Part shown: positions 1-7,241 of the stretch, piece by piece
How the letters are laid out: every line of letters begins with the position of its first letter
Numbering within the stretch: the first letter of the stretch is position 1
DNA from: Candidatus Puniceispirillum sp.
Lineage (GTDB): Bacteria > Electryoneota > RPQS01 > DYHQ01
Assembly: GCA_020724065.1 (NCBI GenBank)
Contig: DYHQ01000001.1
Span: 90,782 to 123,914, forward strand
Direction of reading: 5' to 3'
DNA length: 33,133 nt
The notes under the pieces: model-generated
Told to the model about the DNA's origin: nothing
Seen by the model: the letters and a program-made list of their open reading frames with translations, nothing else
Databases searched by the model: none
Position numbers and translations under genes: made by a program

Positions 1-1
1 G

Positions 2-502
2 CACAATAGCTACCCCGATTCGGGAGCTTTGCGAATCTTTGAGATTGGACTGCATGGCCGAGTGATTCGGTTCATCTATGCGATGGCCGCCAATGATCCG
101 GAATCTTCTCTGGCGATCTGGCTGAAAACGAAGAGCCGAATCAGGGAGATGGGAGTGGTCATTGTTCTCCTGCACACTCGCGCCGACCGCTATGACCGAG
201 CGCTGCAGCTCTTGGAAATGATTCGCGACGGGATGGTGAATGAATTCGACTACCTCTTCTTGACCGGTGAGAAATGTTCCAGTGTATTTGCCGCGCTGCC
301 ACGCTATGGACTTGACCAGAGAAAGGCTCTGAAATTGGGTCATGCAACGCCGCCCCATATCTATCACGAAGCGTTGGAGCGTGTGCCGTCCGTGGGAACA
401 GTCTTTGGTATAGGTAATGTCGGAGCGGGGGGATTGGAAATTGTTCGCTATTTTCGAGACCAGCGTACCGACCTTGCTTCAGCCGGGAAGGGAACAACCT
501 GA
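2..502 (+). CDS. pgsB: Poly-gamma-glutamate synthase PgsB/CapB, C-terminal part
   Basis: The frame is open to the left edge, so the real start lies outside the window; about 166 C-terminal residues are present. PgsB is the ATP-dependent, Mur-ligase-like amide ligase that polymerises glutamate through its gamma-carboxyl at the inner face of the cytoplasmic membrane. Seen here: an AANDPESSLAIW stretch, a VIVLLHTRADRYDRA stretch, and near the end GIGNVGAGGLEIV, all at the places expected for the C-terminal domain of the family. Identity is reinforced by pgsC and pgsW directly downstream (50 nt to pgsC). The N-terminal P-loop cannot be checked. A TTG at 29 could be mistaken for a start but lies inside the domain. 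Confidence 0.88.
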   Translation, partial: HNSYPDSGALRIFEIGLHGRVIRFIYAMAANDPESSLAIWLKTKSRIREMGVVIVLLHTRADRYDRALQLLEMIRDGMVNEFDYLFLTGEKCSSVFAALPRYGLDQRKALKLGHATPPHIYHEALERVPSVGTVFGIGNVGAGGLEIVRYFRDQRTDLASAGKGTT

Positions 503-552
503 CCGTGCGATTCCAAGGGCGAAGGCCGTCATAAATCGGCGAAGGAAAACTG

Positions 553-1008
553 ATGATCGAGCTCTCGATTGGTTTGGGTGTTGTCTTTAGTCTCGTTTTC
601 AATGAGGTTTTTGGAGCGGCTGCCGGCGGCATCGTGGTGCCTGGATACATCGCGCTTCATCTTCATGAGCCGTTGCGGCTCATCGGAACTTTCGTTGTCA
701 GTTTTGTCACCTTCTTGGTCATACGATTCATTTCGCAATTTCTCTTCATCTATGGGCGCCGCAGGCTGGTGCTCGCAATTCTTCTGGGATTCATTTTCGG
801 CTACATCAGCCGCCAAATGATTTTCTATGAGATGTTTTCCATGGACATGCGCCTGCAAGCCATCGGCTTCATTGTTCCGGGGCTTATCGCCAATTGGTTC
901 GAGAGACAAGGGATCATAAAAACCATTACGGCTATGCTGATCGCCGCTTCCTTCGTTCGGTTGCTTGTGATTCTGCTCACGGGCGGGAGGATTTTTGGCA
1001 ATGTTTAG
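553..1008 (+). CDS. pgsC: Poly-gamma-glutamate biosynthesis protein PgsC/CapC
   Basis: A 151-residue, very hydrophobic protein with about four to five membrane segments, close to the usual size of PgsC. PgsC is the small integral-membrane partner of PgsB; together they form the catalytic core of PGA synthesis. The N-terminus (ELSIGLGVVFSLVFNE) followed by a GxAAGGIVVPGYIAL segment is characteristic of the family. The ATG at 553 follows a purine-rich GGCGAAGGAAAA stretch. The gene ends within the first codons of pgsW, which suggests translational coupling. Confidence 0.93.
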   Translation: MIELSIGLGVVFSLVFNEVFGAAAGGIVVPGYIALHLHEPLRLIGTFVVSFVTFLVIRFISQFLFIYGRRRLVLAILLGFIFGYISRQMIFYEMFSMDMRLQAIGFIVPGLIANWFERQGIIKTITAMLIAASFVRLLVILLTGGRIFGNV

Positions 1009-2119
1009 GCCTTCCAGACGCTCGATTTGGACTCTCATTATCCTGGCGGCTGCAAGTTTTGGGTTTTTCCAAATTGTGGAGCAGCGACGAACTCTCTATC
1101 GCCAGCCGTGGTATCCCGAGAAGATTCAGGCCGCCAGACTTGCCGCGCATGGCTTGGAGGCTTTGCGGGGAGAACGACTGCAAAAAGGCATCTTTTCGCG
1201 CGAATACGAAGATCCACGCTTGGCGGCAATCATTGGCCAACAGTTCTCGCTTGTTACAACGGATTTCGGAGTCTTCGAGGCGAAGGTGGCGGGTGCGAAT
1301 CCGAATTTCGCCGCCGTGGCAGTGGATCTACTCAAACAGGCAGACCTCAAGGCCGGGGATTTCGTGACGATTGGATGCAGTGGCTCGAATCCCGGCGTCA
1401 ATTTGGCGGTCTATGCGGCGTGTGAGGTGTTGGAGCTTCGCCCGCTTGTCATCACATCCATCGGGAGCTCCTGGTGGGGTGCGAACGACCCGGATTTCAC
1501 TTGGCTTGACATGGAAGCGATTTTGGAACGCCGCGAGCTCATCCATTTTCGGTCCTTGGCCGCTTCGATGGGAGGCGACAAGGACGATGCAAAGGGGCTC
1601 TCGCAAGTCGGTAAAAAAATGTTGCAGGACGCGGCGGACCGCAACGGCATTTCTCTTATCTCCGAGTCGAGACTTGAGAATTCGATTCAGAGGCGCATCG
1701 AGCTGTTCGAGAAGGCGGCGGCTGGGGCACGCATCAAAGCGTACATCAATATCGGGGGTGGCCTGGCAAGTCTCGGTCACTCCGAGAACGGAGCTCTGAT
1801 TCCCACCGGATTCAATCGGCATCTTCCTCTGAAGAATTACCCCGCTCGAGGTGTCGTTCATTACTTCGCCCGTCGGGGAACTCCGATTATCCATTTTTAC
1901 GATATTCTCCGTCTTGCACGCGAATATGGATTGGGTCCACCGCATGTTCGGCTGCCGGAAGTGGGCACAGGAGCCGTCTTCGTCGAAGAGCGCTACAATA
2001 TGCGGCTGGCGGGAATCGGAGCTGCAGCCATTCTTATCCTGCTGCTGGCTGTTATCAAACTGGACGAGCGCCTATTCCGCTTGAAGGAAGAGGGCGTTGA
2101 TCCAGATACTCTGATGTAA
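1001..2119 (+). CDS. pgsW: Poly-gamma-glutamate system protein PgsW
   Basis: About 372 residues. There is an N-terminal membrane segment near residues 12-28, a long extracytoplasmic region rich in short Gly/Ser turns (GCSGSNPGVNLAV, TSIGSSWWGANDP, INIGGGLASLGHSE), and a second membrane segment near the C-terminus (GIGAAAILILLLAVIKL). This layout and position match the PgsW family, which occurs in pgs loci of non-Firmicute bacteria; its exact activity is not established. ATG 1001 overlaps the end of pgsC by 8 nt, with a GGGAGG 10 nt upstream. An in-frame TTG at 995 is an alternative start. No pgsA/capA-like metallophosphoesterase follows, so PgsW and the next two genes occupy its usual place. 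Confidence 0.85.
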   Translation: MFRPSRRSIWTLIILAAASFGFFQIVEQRRTLYRQPWYPEKIQAARLAAHGLEALRGERLQKGIFSREYEDPRLAAIIGQQFSLVTTDFGVFEAKVAGANPNFAAVAVDLLKQADLKAGDFVTIGCSGSNPGVNLAVYAACEVLELRPLVITSIGSSWWGANDPDFTWLDMEAILERRELIHFRSLAASMGGDKDDAKGLSQVGKKMLQDAADRNGISLISESRLENSIQRRIELFEKAAAGARIKAYINIGGGLASLGHSENGALIPTGFNRHLPLKNYPARGVVHYFARRGTPIIHFYDILRLAREYGLGPPHVRLPEVGTGAVFVEERYNMRLAGIGAAAILILLLAVIKLDERLFRLKEEGVDPDTLM

Positions 2120-2164
2120 TTTGGAAGGGACTGGCTCAAACGGAGGCAATTGACTTGAGGAGCT

Positions 2165-3091
2165 ATGAATAGCATGATCACAAAGTGCTGGGTCAGACGA
2201 TTGTTGATGGGACTTCTCCTGCTAAGTGTCGCAGGGGGTCTCGGGGCCAAGGCATTCTGGCGGAGCCTCACGCCTCAGCAGTTTAAGAGGAAAATCACTC
2301 TCCGGATTTCGGAGAAGAATCGCACCTACTATGTTCTCGAAGACGATACCGAAATCACGATGAACATTTCGGGGCCGACGAAACTCCGGATCCTGTCGAG
2401 GATTGAGATTCCATCCTCAAAAAAGGAATCGCGTTACACATACTTGGTTCGCCGAGATGATGGCGAATGGGTCGAATTCAGCCGGCGCGGTGTCGCCTCG
2501 ACGCAGGCGCATGTCGAGCGCAGCAATTCAAAGAAAATATCGCTGGTAGAAAAGCACATTCTCAAGGTGCCCACAGGGTCTCACACCTATTCCTTCCGTC
2601 TTCCGAAAGAATCCTCTCCTCCCGTGTTTCTGCGTTTTCACCAAGAGGAAGGGGATATTGGTGCTCCGACGAACATGGTGGCCATTACTCCGCAGGTTTC
2701 GAGCGAAGCGATTGACCTTGTCATTCGGGAGGAGGTGACCACCTATTATCGCTTGGGAGAGGGTAACGAAATTGCTCTAAGACTGATTGGCCCTGCGACT
2801 CTGAAAGTCCTGGCACGCCTCGAGTTCTACCCTGACATGCGCGGGCAGCAAGATTTCCGGGTGCAGATCTTTGAAGATGGTCTTATCAAAGGAACTTATT
2901 CTTTGCCGACCATTGAGTCCGATGTCTGCCAATATCAGCAAACCTCAAGCCTTGTACCGGGGAAAGCCGAGACTTTCTATCTGGAAATTCCCAAGGGCGA
3001 ACACGACTATCGGTTCACCCTGCCCAACAGCTACCGTTCCGTCCTGCTAAAATTCCTGCTGCCAAAAGAGAATCTCAGCGGAAAGCCATGA
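2165..3091 (+). CDS. Secreted protein with two tandem beta-rich repeats, PGA-locus associated
   Basis: Not a family I recognise. 308 residues with a signal peptide (two Arg, then hydrophobic residues 13-25, cleavage near GLGAKA). The mature part is an internal duplication. Unit A spans about residues 44-159 and unit B about 183-298. Both run through the same order: a TYY strand, SGP/IGP-TLK-L-R-E, then VPTGSHTYSFRLP in A against IPKGEHDYRFTLP in B, and a final LRF/LKF strand. The offset of about 139 residues is constant. SD GAGGAG lies just ahead of ATG 2165. The gene overlaps the downstream barrel gene by 4 nt (ATGA). A periplasmic or outer-membrane-associated partner in PGA handling is inferred from location only. 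Confidence 0.7.
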   Translation: MNSMITKCWVRRLLMGLLLLSVAGGLGAKAFWRSLTPQQFKRKITLRISEKNRTYYVLEDDTEITMNISGPTKLRILSRIEIPSSKKESRYTYLVRRDDGEWVEFSRRGVASTQAHVERSNSKKISLVEKHILKVPTGSHTYSFRLPKESSPPVFLRFHQEEGDIGAPTNMVAITPQVSSEAIDLVIREEVTTYYRLGEGNEIALRLIGPATLKVLARLEFYPDMRGQQDFRVQIFEDGLIKGTYSLPTIESDVCQYQQTSSLVPGKAETFYLEIPKGEHDYRFTLPNSYRSVLLKFLLPKENLSGKP

Positions 3092-4194
3092 CGGGATTGG
3101 CGCGCTACGGTTATGTTGCTGTGGTCGTATTCCTGGCAGTCCTTCCGGGTTATGCTCGCCAGGAGACGCGAATTCTCGGGGCGAATTGGTCACTGTCCAC
3201 GGAGCTCTGGAGTGGCTATGTGGACAACGCCATTCGGCTTTCCGATGCGGACATTGACCGTTTTCAAGATGGGACTCAATCCTTCGAGTCGCCCCTTCAG
3301 ACCTACGATGACTGGAAAAACGAGCTGGTCATTCAACCCCGGCTGAGGTTTCGCCTGCCTCAACGCCAGCGGTTCGATATTGCCTATTCCTTCAAAGGGG
3401 CGCTCTTTCTGCGCAACGATTTCCTCAACTATCAAACCCACACACTCAATTTCTATTTGCGCCCCGCATCATCGCGTTATCCCTGGCTACTGAACTTCCG
3501 CGTTTTCACAATTCCCTCGTACTACCTGCGCCAACACTATGACCGCGATACTCAGGCATTTCATGCCGCCCGTTTTCAGAGTTGGCAATACCGCTTCGCT
3601 CCTCGGTTCCGCTTCTGGATGCCCCTGTGGATTGAACTGCGTGGTGAAATCGAGACGACCTACTACAATTCCAAGTTCACCGAATATGACAGCGACATGA
3701 GCAGCCTGGGCATTCGAGCGGAGTACCGCAGTCCGCGGCCGATAAGCCTTGCTCTTGGCTATTTGCGCAATCGCTCGGAGAACATCGGATACCAGCAGAC
3801 GGGCGCCGTTGAGTGGGGATTGGTGAACCTACCCGGAGTGGAGACGGAGTACGGTGATGCTTCTTTTGATGAGGATGAATTTCAAGCGGAAGTGTCCGGC
3901 CGCATTGCGATCATTGCGTCGGTTCCGGTGAGCGGCGGCGTGGACTGGCAACTTCGCCGACGCATCTACACAACAAAACGCTCCATGGATGAGGATCCAT
4001 TCCATCGCGGACGACTGGATAGGAGGTGGAAACTCGCTCCTTCGTTGACGATGACTCTCAGACCAAGAGTGAACTTGACCTTCGGGTACAGCTATGAGCA
4101 GAGGACGACCACAAGCGACATCTCCAGGGTCGAGGAGATTAAGAGTTTTCAGGTTCGTCAGATTTTCGGAGCCATAGAATATAGATTTGAATGA
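3088..4194 (+). CDS. Predicted outer-membrane beta-barrel protein of the PGA locus
   Basis: 368 residues with a signal peptide (hydrophobic residues 8-20, cleavage near PGYA-RQ). The mature chain has no long hydrophobic helix. It alternates polar and aromatic residues in strand-like blocks (RFRLPQRQRFDIAYSF, LNFYLRPASSRYPWLLNF, FRFWMPLWIELRGEIETTY) and ends with IFGAIEYRFE, close to the aromatic C-terminal strand typical of outer-membrane barrels. No family name is assigned. Its ATG overlaps the stop of the upstream duplicated protein, so the two are probably co-translated. By position it could be the outer-membrane conduit or anchor for PGA. It could also be a generic porin; no sequence feature proves substrate. 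Confidence 0.7.
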   Translation: MTGLARYGYVAVVVFLAVLPGYARQETRILGANWSLSTELWSGYVDNAIRLSDADIDRFQDGTQSFESPLQTYDDWKNELVIQPRLRFRLPQRQRFDIAYSFKGALFLRNDFLNYQTHTLNFYLRPASSRYPWLLNFRVFTIPSYYLRQHYDRDTQAFHAARFQSWQYRFAPRFRFWMPLWIELRGEIETTYYNSKFTEYDSDMSSLGIRAEYRSPRPISLALGYLRNRSENIGYQQTGAVEWGLVNLPGVETEYGDASFDEDEFQAEVSGRIAIIASVPVSGGVDWQLRRRIYTTKRSMDEDPFHRGRLDRRWKLAPSLTMTLRPRVNLTFGYSYEQRTTTSDISRVEEIKSFQVRQIFGAIEYRFE

Positions 4195-4290
4195 AGTCCT
4201 TGCTTTGGGCGGGAAGGAGAAAACCACAGATGCTAAGTCATGATCTTCTGCTTGGCGTGGGTAGACTTCTAAACACCTTTCGCTCAAGCG

Positions 4291-4316
4291 AAGCCCGAGC
4301 CGGTTAGCTCGGGCTT
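4291..4316 (+). terminator. Hairpin ending the pgs operon
   Basis: A perfect 10-bp stem (AAGCCCGAGC / GCTCGGGCTT) with a 6-nt loop lies 96 nt after the barrel gene, followed by GTCTTT. The U-tract is short. It lies between convergent operons, so it may also stop thyX transcription from the other side, although that side has no clear T-run. Confidence 0.6.
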
Positions 4317-4385
4317 GTCTTTGGGATCCCCTAAAGAGGGGCGGAGAAGAACTCTTGTCCATGACTACTCTTGTCGTGGATTCGT

Positions 4386-5936
4386 TCAGAAGTCTCCCTC
4401 TCCTCCTTCCATAAGTCGCTGGTATGTGGACTCAAATTTGTCTTTCCCGCATGCCAGACGCATCATGTTTGGCCACACCTTGCGCGCTTCATCCATCATG
4501 TGACAAACAAGCTGTCGAATCTCCCACTGGGCGTGAGAGTCCTGGCGGAGCCGTGCCATGTGATAGAGTTCACGGGCGTTCACTTGGAGCATGACACGCC
4601 GCATGTGCGAGTTGGTCAGGAGATACGGAGCGACGGCAGGCGTTTCCTCCACGAATTCCTCGCACACCGTGCTAACATGGCGCACCAATCTGACAAATTC
4701 GTCCGACAGCCCTGCCTCCACAATGGCGGGCGGAACAACCGCTCCGTCATGTGCCCTATACGGTGCGGGCACGAGAGTCATCATTCGATGGCGCTTGAGT
4801 TGGGCAAAGCATGATGCAGAAACCTTCACCTGGAACTGTAGGGTAGCCAGCTCAAACTCGCGGGGGGCCGGCTCGTGTAGACTCATTCCTCGGAGAACGC
4901 TCTTCCAGAAATCCGGCGGAAGTTGTTCCGGATTGAATTGAATTCCGTAGCGGAATGCGAGCCCCTCGGCAACCGTCCTTTCACCCTGCGGGGTTGCCCC
5001 GACGAAAACAACTTCCGGGCATGAATAAAATTGCAGCTCCTGCACGAAGTGCGTCGAGGAGTAGTCTCGTGCAGTACGGAGCTGATCTTGCCATCGGAAA
5101 TCGCTTGGCTGAACATATTTTATGAGTGACGGGGCGAGAGGGCGCACCGCCTTGCAGAGTTTTTCGCCCAAAAGTCTCATTTCGGCGAGCGCGTGTCCGT
5201 TGAATTCCCGCAGGATGTATTCAAGGTTGCGAGCGTTCAGCGTCAGTCCCATTTGAGTTGTCGTGGCCAGTGGGAGAAGATATCGAGCATCCTCCTTGGC
5301 TCGATTTTCCTGATCGCGCCGCGCGAGATTCTCCCGAGCTTCACCTTCCTTCTCGATAAGCTTTCGATGAAGCCTTTGATAGAAGTGGTGATAGGCCGAA
5401 AAGAGCGTTTGAACCTCGGCATGAAAGCGAGCCTCGCAAGAAATTGCCTTCAGCTCCTCAGGAACCACATAATCCTCCGAGGCCGTGACATAGCGCTGGG
5501 ATTTCTCAGTGAAGGAAAGAAGGCGATGAGACTGAAGCTCTTCGGTGGCAAGCCGTGATAAGCCCAGAATGTCCATATTGAAAACGGCATGTTCGGCTAC
5601 GGAGGCGTGACCAAGCCCGAAGATGATCGCCTCATTGCTCTTCCGAGCTCCGGTGATGCTTTCTCGCGCAGCGCGCCGAAGCTCCGGAACAGGTTTTGGA
5701 TCACGACTAATTCGTGCGTAGGCCGCCGAGAGCACTTCCGGCGTCAAGGGATGGCTCGCCAGAGATTCATAGGTGGCGCGGCAAAGATCCGCCAAGAGCC
5801 GTCGCAGGTCCTCATCACTCATTCGTTGAAGCTCATGGGGATCAACTTCTCGCTGGATAAAGTCCAGGATCTGTCGTGTCTCAGCGAGAGCTTCGGCGTC
5901 AACATTATATCCGGCAAGGAGAACTTGGAGAGGCAT
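4386..5936 (-). CDS. thyX: FAD-dependent thymidylate synthase ThyX, tandem two-domain form
   Basis: ThyX methylates dUMP to dTMP using methylenetetrahydrofolate and FADH2. This 516-residue protein is about twice the usual 210-250 and carries two ThyX-like halves. The first half has GHASVAEHAVFN (residues 109-120), SHRLLSFTEKSQRY (136-149; the canonical RHRxxSxxExSxRY with the first Arg changed to Ser) and LATTTQMGLTLNARNLE (223-239). The second half has LKRHRMMTL (380-388) without the ExSxRY continuation, then QVNARELYHMARL and SHAQWEIR (about 451-474). The signature residues are thus split between the halves, suggesting composite active sites within one chain. Its start lies 3 nt after the endonuclease V stop, so the two are co-transcribed. 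Confidence 0.85.
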   Translation of the reverse strand: MPLQVLLAGYNVDAEALAETRQILDFIQREVDPHELQRMSDEDLRRLLADLCRATYESLASHPLTPEVLSAAYARISRDPKPVPELRRAARESITGARKSNEAIIFGLGHASVAEHAVFNMDILGLSRLATEELQSHRLLSFTEKSQRYVTASEDYVVPEELKAISCEARFHAEVQTLFSAYHHFYQRLHRKLIEKEGEARENLARRDQENRAKEDARYLLPLATTTQMGLTLNARNLEYILREFNGHALAEMRLLGEKLCKAVRPLAPSLIKYVQPSDFRWQDQLRTARDYSSTHFVQELQFYSCPEVVFVGATPQGERTVAEGLAFRYGIQFNPEQLPPDFWKSVLRGMSLHEPAPREFELATLQFQVKVSASCFAQLKRHRMMTLVPAPYRAHDGAVVPPAIVEAGLSDEFVRLVRHVSTVCEEFVEETPAVAPYLLTNSHMRRVMLQVNARELYHMARLRQDSHAQWEIRQLVCHMMDEARKVWPNMMRLACGKDKFESTYQRLMEGGEGDF

Positions 5937-5939
5937 GAT

Positions 5940-6647
5940 TCAGTCGCTCTCTTTCACACGGACTTGATTCACCAACTTGTGCGCCCAACGAACCGGCTCG
6001 GGCACGCGGTAATAAGGGGTCGTCCGCATTACCCAATCCACAGCCTCGTCGAGAGTGATTCTGTGGCCGACGGAGACATAGAGTGGCGCAACACCTGTAC
6101 GCGTGCGCACAACGGCACCCACCACTTCGCTCTCGAGCGTCAGCGGCGCTCTTCCTCCTCGTTCATTTGCAGGTTCGACATGCTCGCCGACGAGTCGGCT
6201 CTTTGCACAGCCGATAGATGGGCAATCGAGAGCAACTCCCAAATGGCATGCGAGACCGAATCGCCGGGGATGCGCTATGCCCTGTGCATCGCAGATGACA
6301 AGGGCGGGTTTTCGAGAAAGTCTCTCAAAAGCAGGAAGAAGCAGCGGCAATTCTCGAAAACTCAGATAGCCTGGAACATAGGGAAAAGAGATCGAACCTC
6401 GGAAACTTGCCTGGTCAACGATCTTGTATGTGAGAGCATCGCATACGACCACTCCTCCAATTCCCCAGTCGGAATTCATATCACAAGAGACATCGGCCCC
6501 AGCAATCAAGCGTATTTCAGAGGATAGGGTGACAGACTGGACACGCTGCCTAAGATTTTCCTGCAATTTTTTTGCTTCCTGAACCGAAGAGGCATGAACA
6601 GGGCAAACAGAGGACATTTCAGGATATGGAACTGTTGAATTCGTCAT
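5940..6647 (-). CDS. nfi: Endonuclease V (deoxyinosine 3' endonuclease)
   Basis: 235 residues, the usual length. Endonuclease V nicks DNA, and in some organisms RNA, one nucleotide 3' to inosine, removing deaminated adenine. Family landmarks in order: AGADVSCD (Asp 52), FPYVPGYLSFREL (residues 88-100, wedge Tyr and catalytic Glu), ICDAQGIAHPRRFGL (Asp 120), IGCAKSRL (Lys 149), VSVGHRITLDEAV (His 195), VPEPVRWAH. The ATG at 6647 gives a slightly long N-terminus; Met 11 is an alternative. First gene of a minus-strand pair with thyX. Confidence 0.94.
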   Translation of the reverse strand: MTNSTVPYPEMSSVCPVHASSVQEAKKLQENLRQRVQSVTLSSEIRLIAGADVSCDMNSDWGIGGVVVCDALTYKIVDQASFRGSISFPYVPGYLSFRELPLLLPAFERLSRKPALVICDAQGIAHPRRFGLACHLGVALDCPSIGCAKSRLVGEHVEPANERGGRAPLTLESEVVGAVVRTRTGVAPLYVSVGHRITLDEAVDWVMRTTPYYRVPEPVRWAHKLVNQVRVKESD

Positions 6648-6873
6648 TTGGAACGCTCAAGAAGGAAGAATGGGGTCTCCTCATGCTCCAATCGAAGTGA
6701 ATGGTGGAAAATCCTGCACTGATTTTGAGGAAAACTAGCGCCACATGGTGCATTTCTATTAATAATAGATACTTACTGGTCGTTCGCGCGGCAAAAACCA
6801 TAATTAGACGCGTCCAAAATGCCCTCCAATTTGGCCCGGGAAGCTGGTGCAAGGAAAGGCTGCCACGGAGGAC
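6648..6873. other. AT-rich divergent intergenic region
   Basis: This stretch separates endonuclease V (-) from the tRNA-Leu/purM side (+). It should contain the nfi promoter reading leftward, but I see no convincing -35/-10 pair on the minus strand. It includes an AT-rich patch around 6750-6772. Short open frames here lack ribosome binding sites and protein-like composition. Confidence 0.5.
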
Positions 6874-6902
6874 TTGTTTTTTGGATTTTTTGTTTGTATA
6901 TT
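6874..6902 (+). promoter_or_regulatory. Sigma70-type promoter upstream of tRNA-Leu
   Basis: TTGTTT at 6874-6879, a 17-nt spacer, and TATATT at 6897-6902 inside a T-rich tract. The predicted start is near 6909, ahead of the nested hairpin at 6925-7001 and tRNA-Leu. The same TATATT box and spacing occur ahead of rimP and the MerR gene. Confidence 0.5.
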
Positions 6903-6924
6903 TATGTAGCGCGATAGGAAGTTT

Positions 6925-7006
6925 GGAAACCACCGGATTGCGTTTGCTTTGATAATTGGCCCCCCACGATTATCAAGCTCCGCCCTTTGCCGGTGGTTTT
7001 CTTTTG
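6925..7006 (+). ncRNA. Nested hairpin with T-tract: small RNA, terminator or tRNA leader
   Basis: Outer stem 6925-6936 with 6990-7001 (core AAACCACCGG / CCGGTGGTTT, extended by one G-T and one G-C pair). Inner stem TTGATAAT (6949-6956) with ATTATCAA (6969-6976), extended by GC/GC across one bulged T. The outer arm is followed by TCTTTT. With the promoter ending at 6902 this predicts a transcript of about 100 nt from near 6909. I do not recognise it as SRP RNA, 6S RNA, tmRNA or a known riboswitch. It may instead be the 5' leader of tRNA-Leu. Confidence 0.4.
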
Positions 7007-7020
7007 GCGGAAAGTCGCTC

Positions 7021-7106
7021 GCCGGGGTGGTGGAATTGGTAGACGCAGGAGACTCAAAATCTCCCGGGGTATAAGCCCCATGCCGGTTCGATTCCGGCCC
7101 TCGGCA
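7021..7106 (+). tRNA. tRNA-Leu(CAA)
   Basis: A complete class II tRNA. Acceptor GCCGGGG pairs with CCTCGGC (7099-7105), discriminator A at 7106, no encoded CCA. The anticodon arm is GGAGA-CTCAAAA-TCTCC, giving anticodon CAA (reads UUG). A long variable arm (CGGGG..CCCC) is typical of Leu. The T arm is GCCGG-TTCGATT-CCGGC. Confidence 0.97.
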
Positions 7107-7115
7107 CGATGCGCT

Positions 7116-7144
7116 TGCCTCGCGAAAATCCGCGGGGCATTTTT
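7116..7144 (+). terminator. Intrinsic terminator after tRNA-Leu
   Basis: A 9-bp stem, TGCCTCGCG with CGCGGGGCA (one G-U pair), with a 6-nt loop, directly followed by TTTTT. It lies 9 nt past the tRNA and separates it from the purM promoter. Confidence 0.85.
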
Positions 7145-7207
7145 GTTGCCGTGAGGTGTCAGTAATATAGCATATTTTCATGCAAATTCAAGGCAGCCTT
7201 TTTTTCC

Positions 7208-7236
7208 TTGACAATGGGGCGCAGATTTCGTATGAT
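7208..7236 (+). promoter_or_regulatory. Near-consensus sigma70 promoter of purM
   Basis: TTGACA (7208-7213), an exact 17-nt spacer, and TATGAT (7231-7236): the best promoter match in the window. The usual start distance puts +1 at about 7243-7245, on the purM start codons at 7242/7245, so the mRNA would have no 5' leader. Confidence 0.8.
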
Positions 7237-7241
7237 TGGGC

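Noticed and set aside
6701-6952. An 83-codon plus-strand frame in the nfi/tRNA-Leu gap
   Set aside because: No ribosome binding site, unlikely composition, and it runs through the predicted promoter and hairpin.
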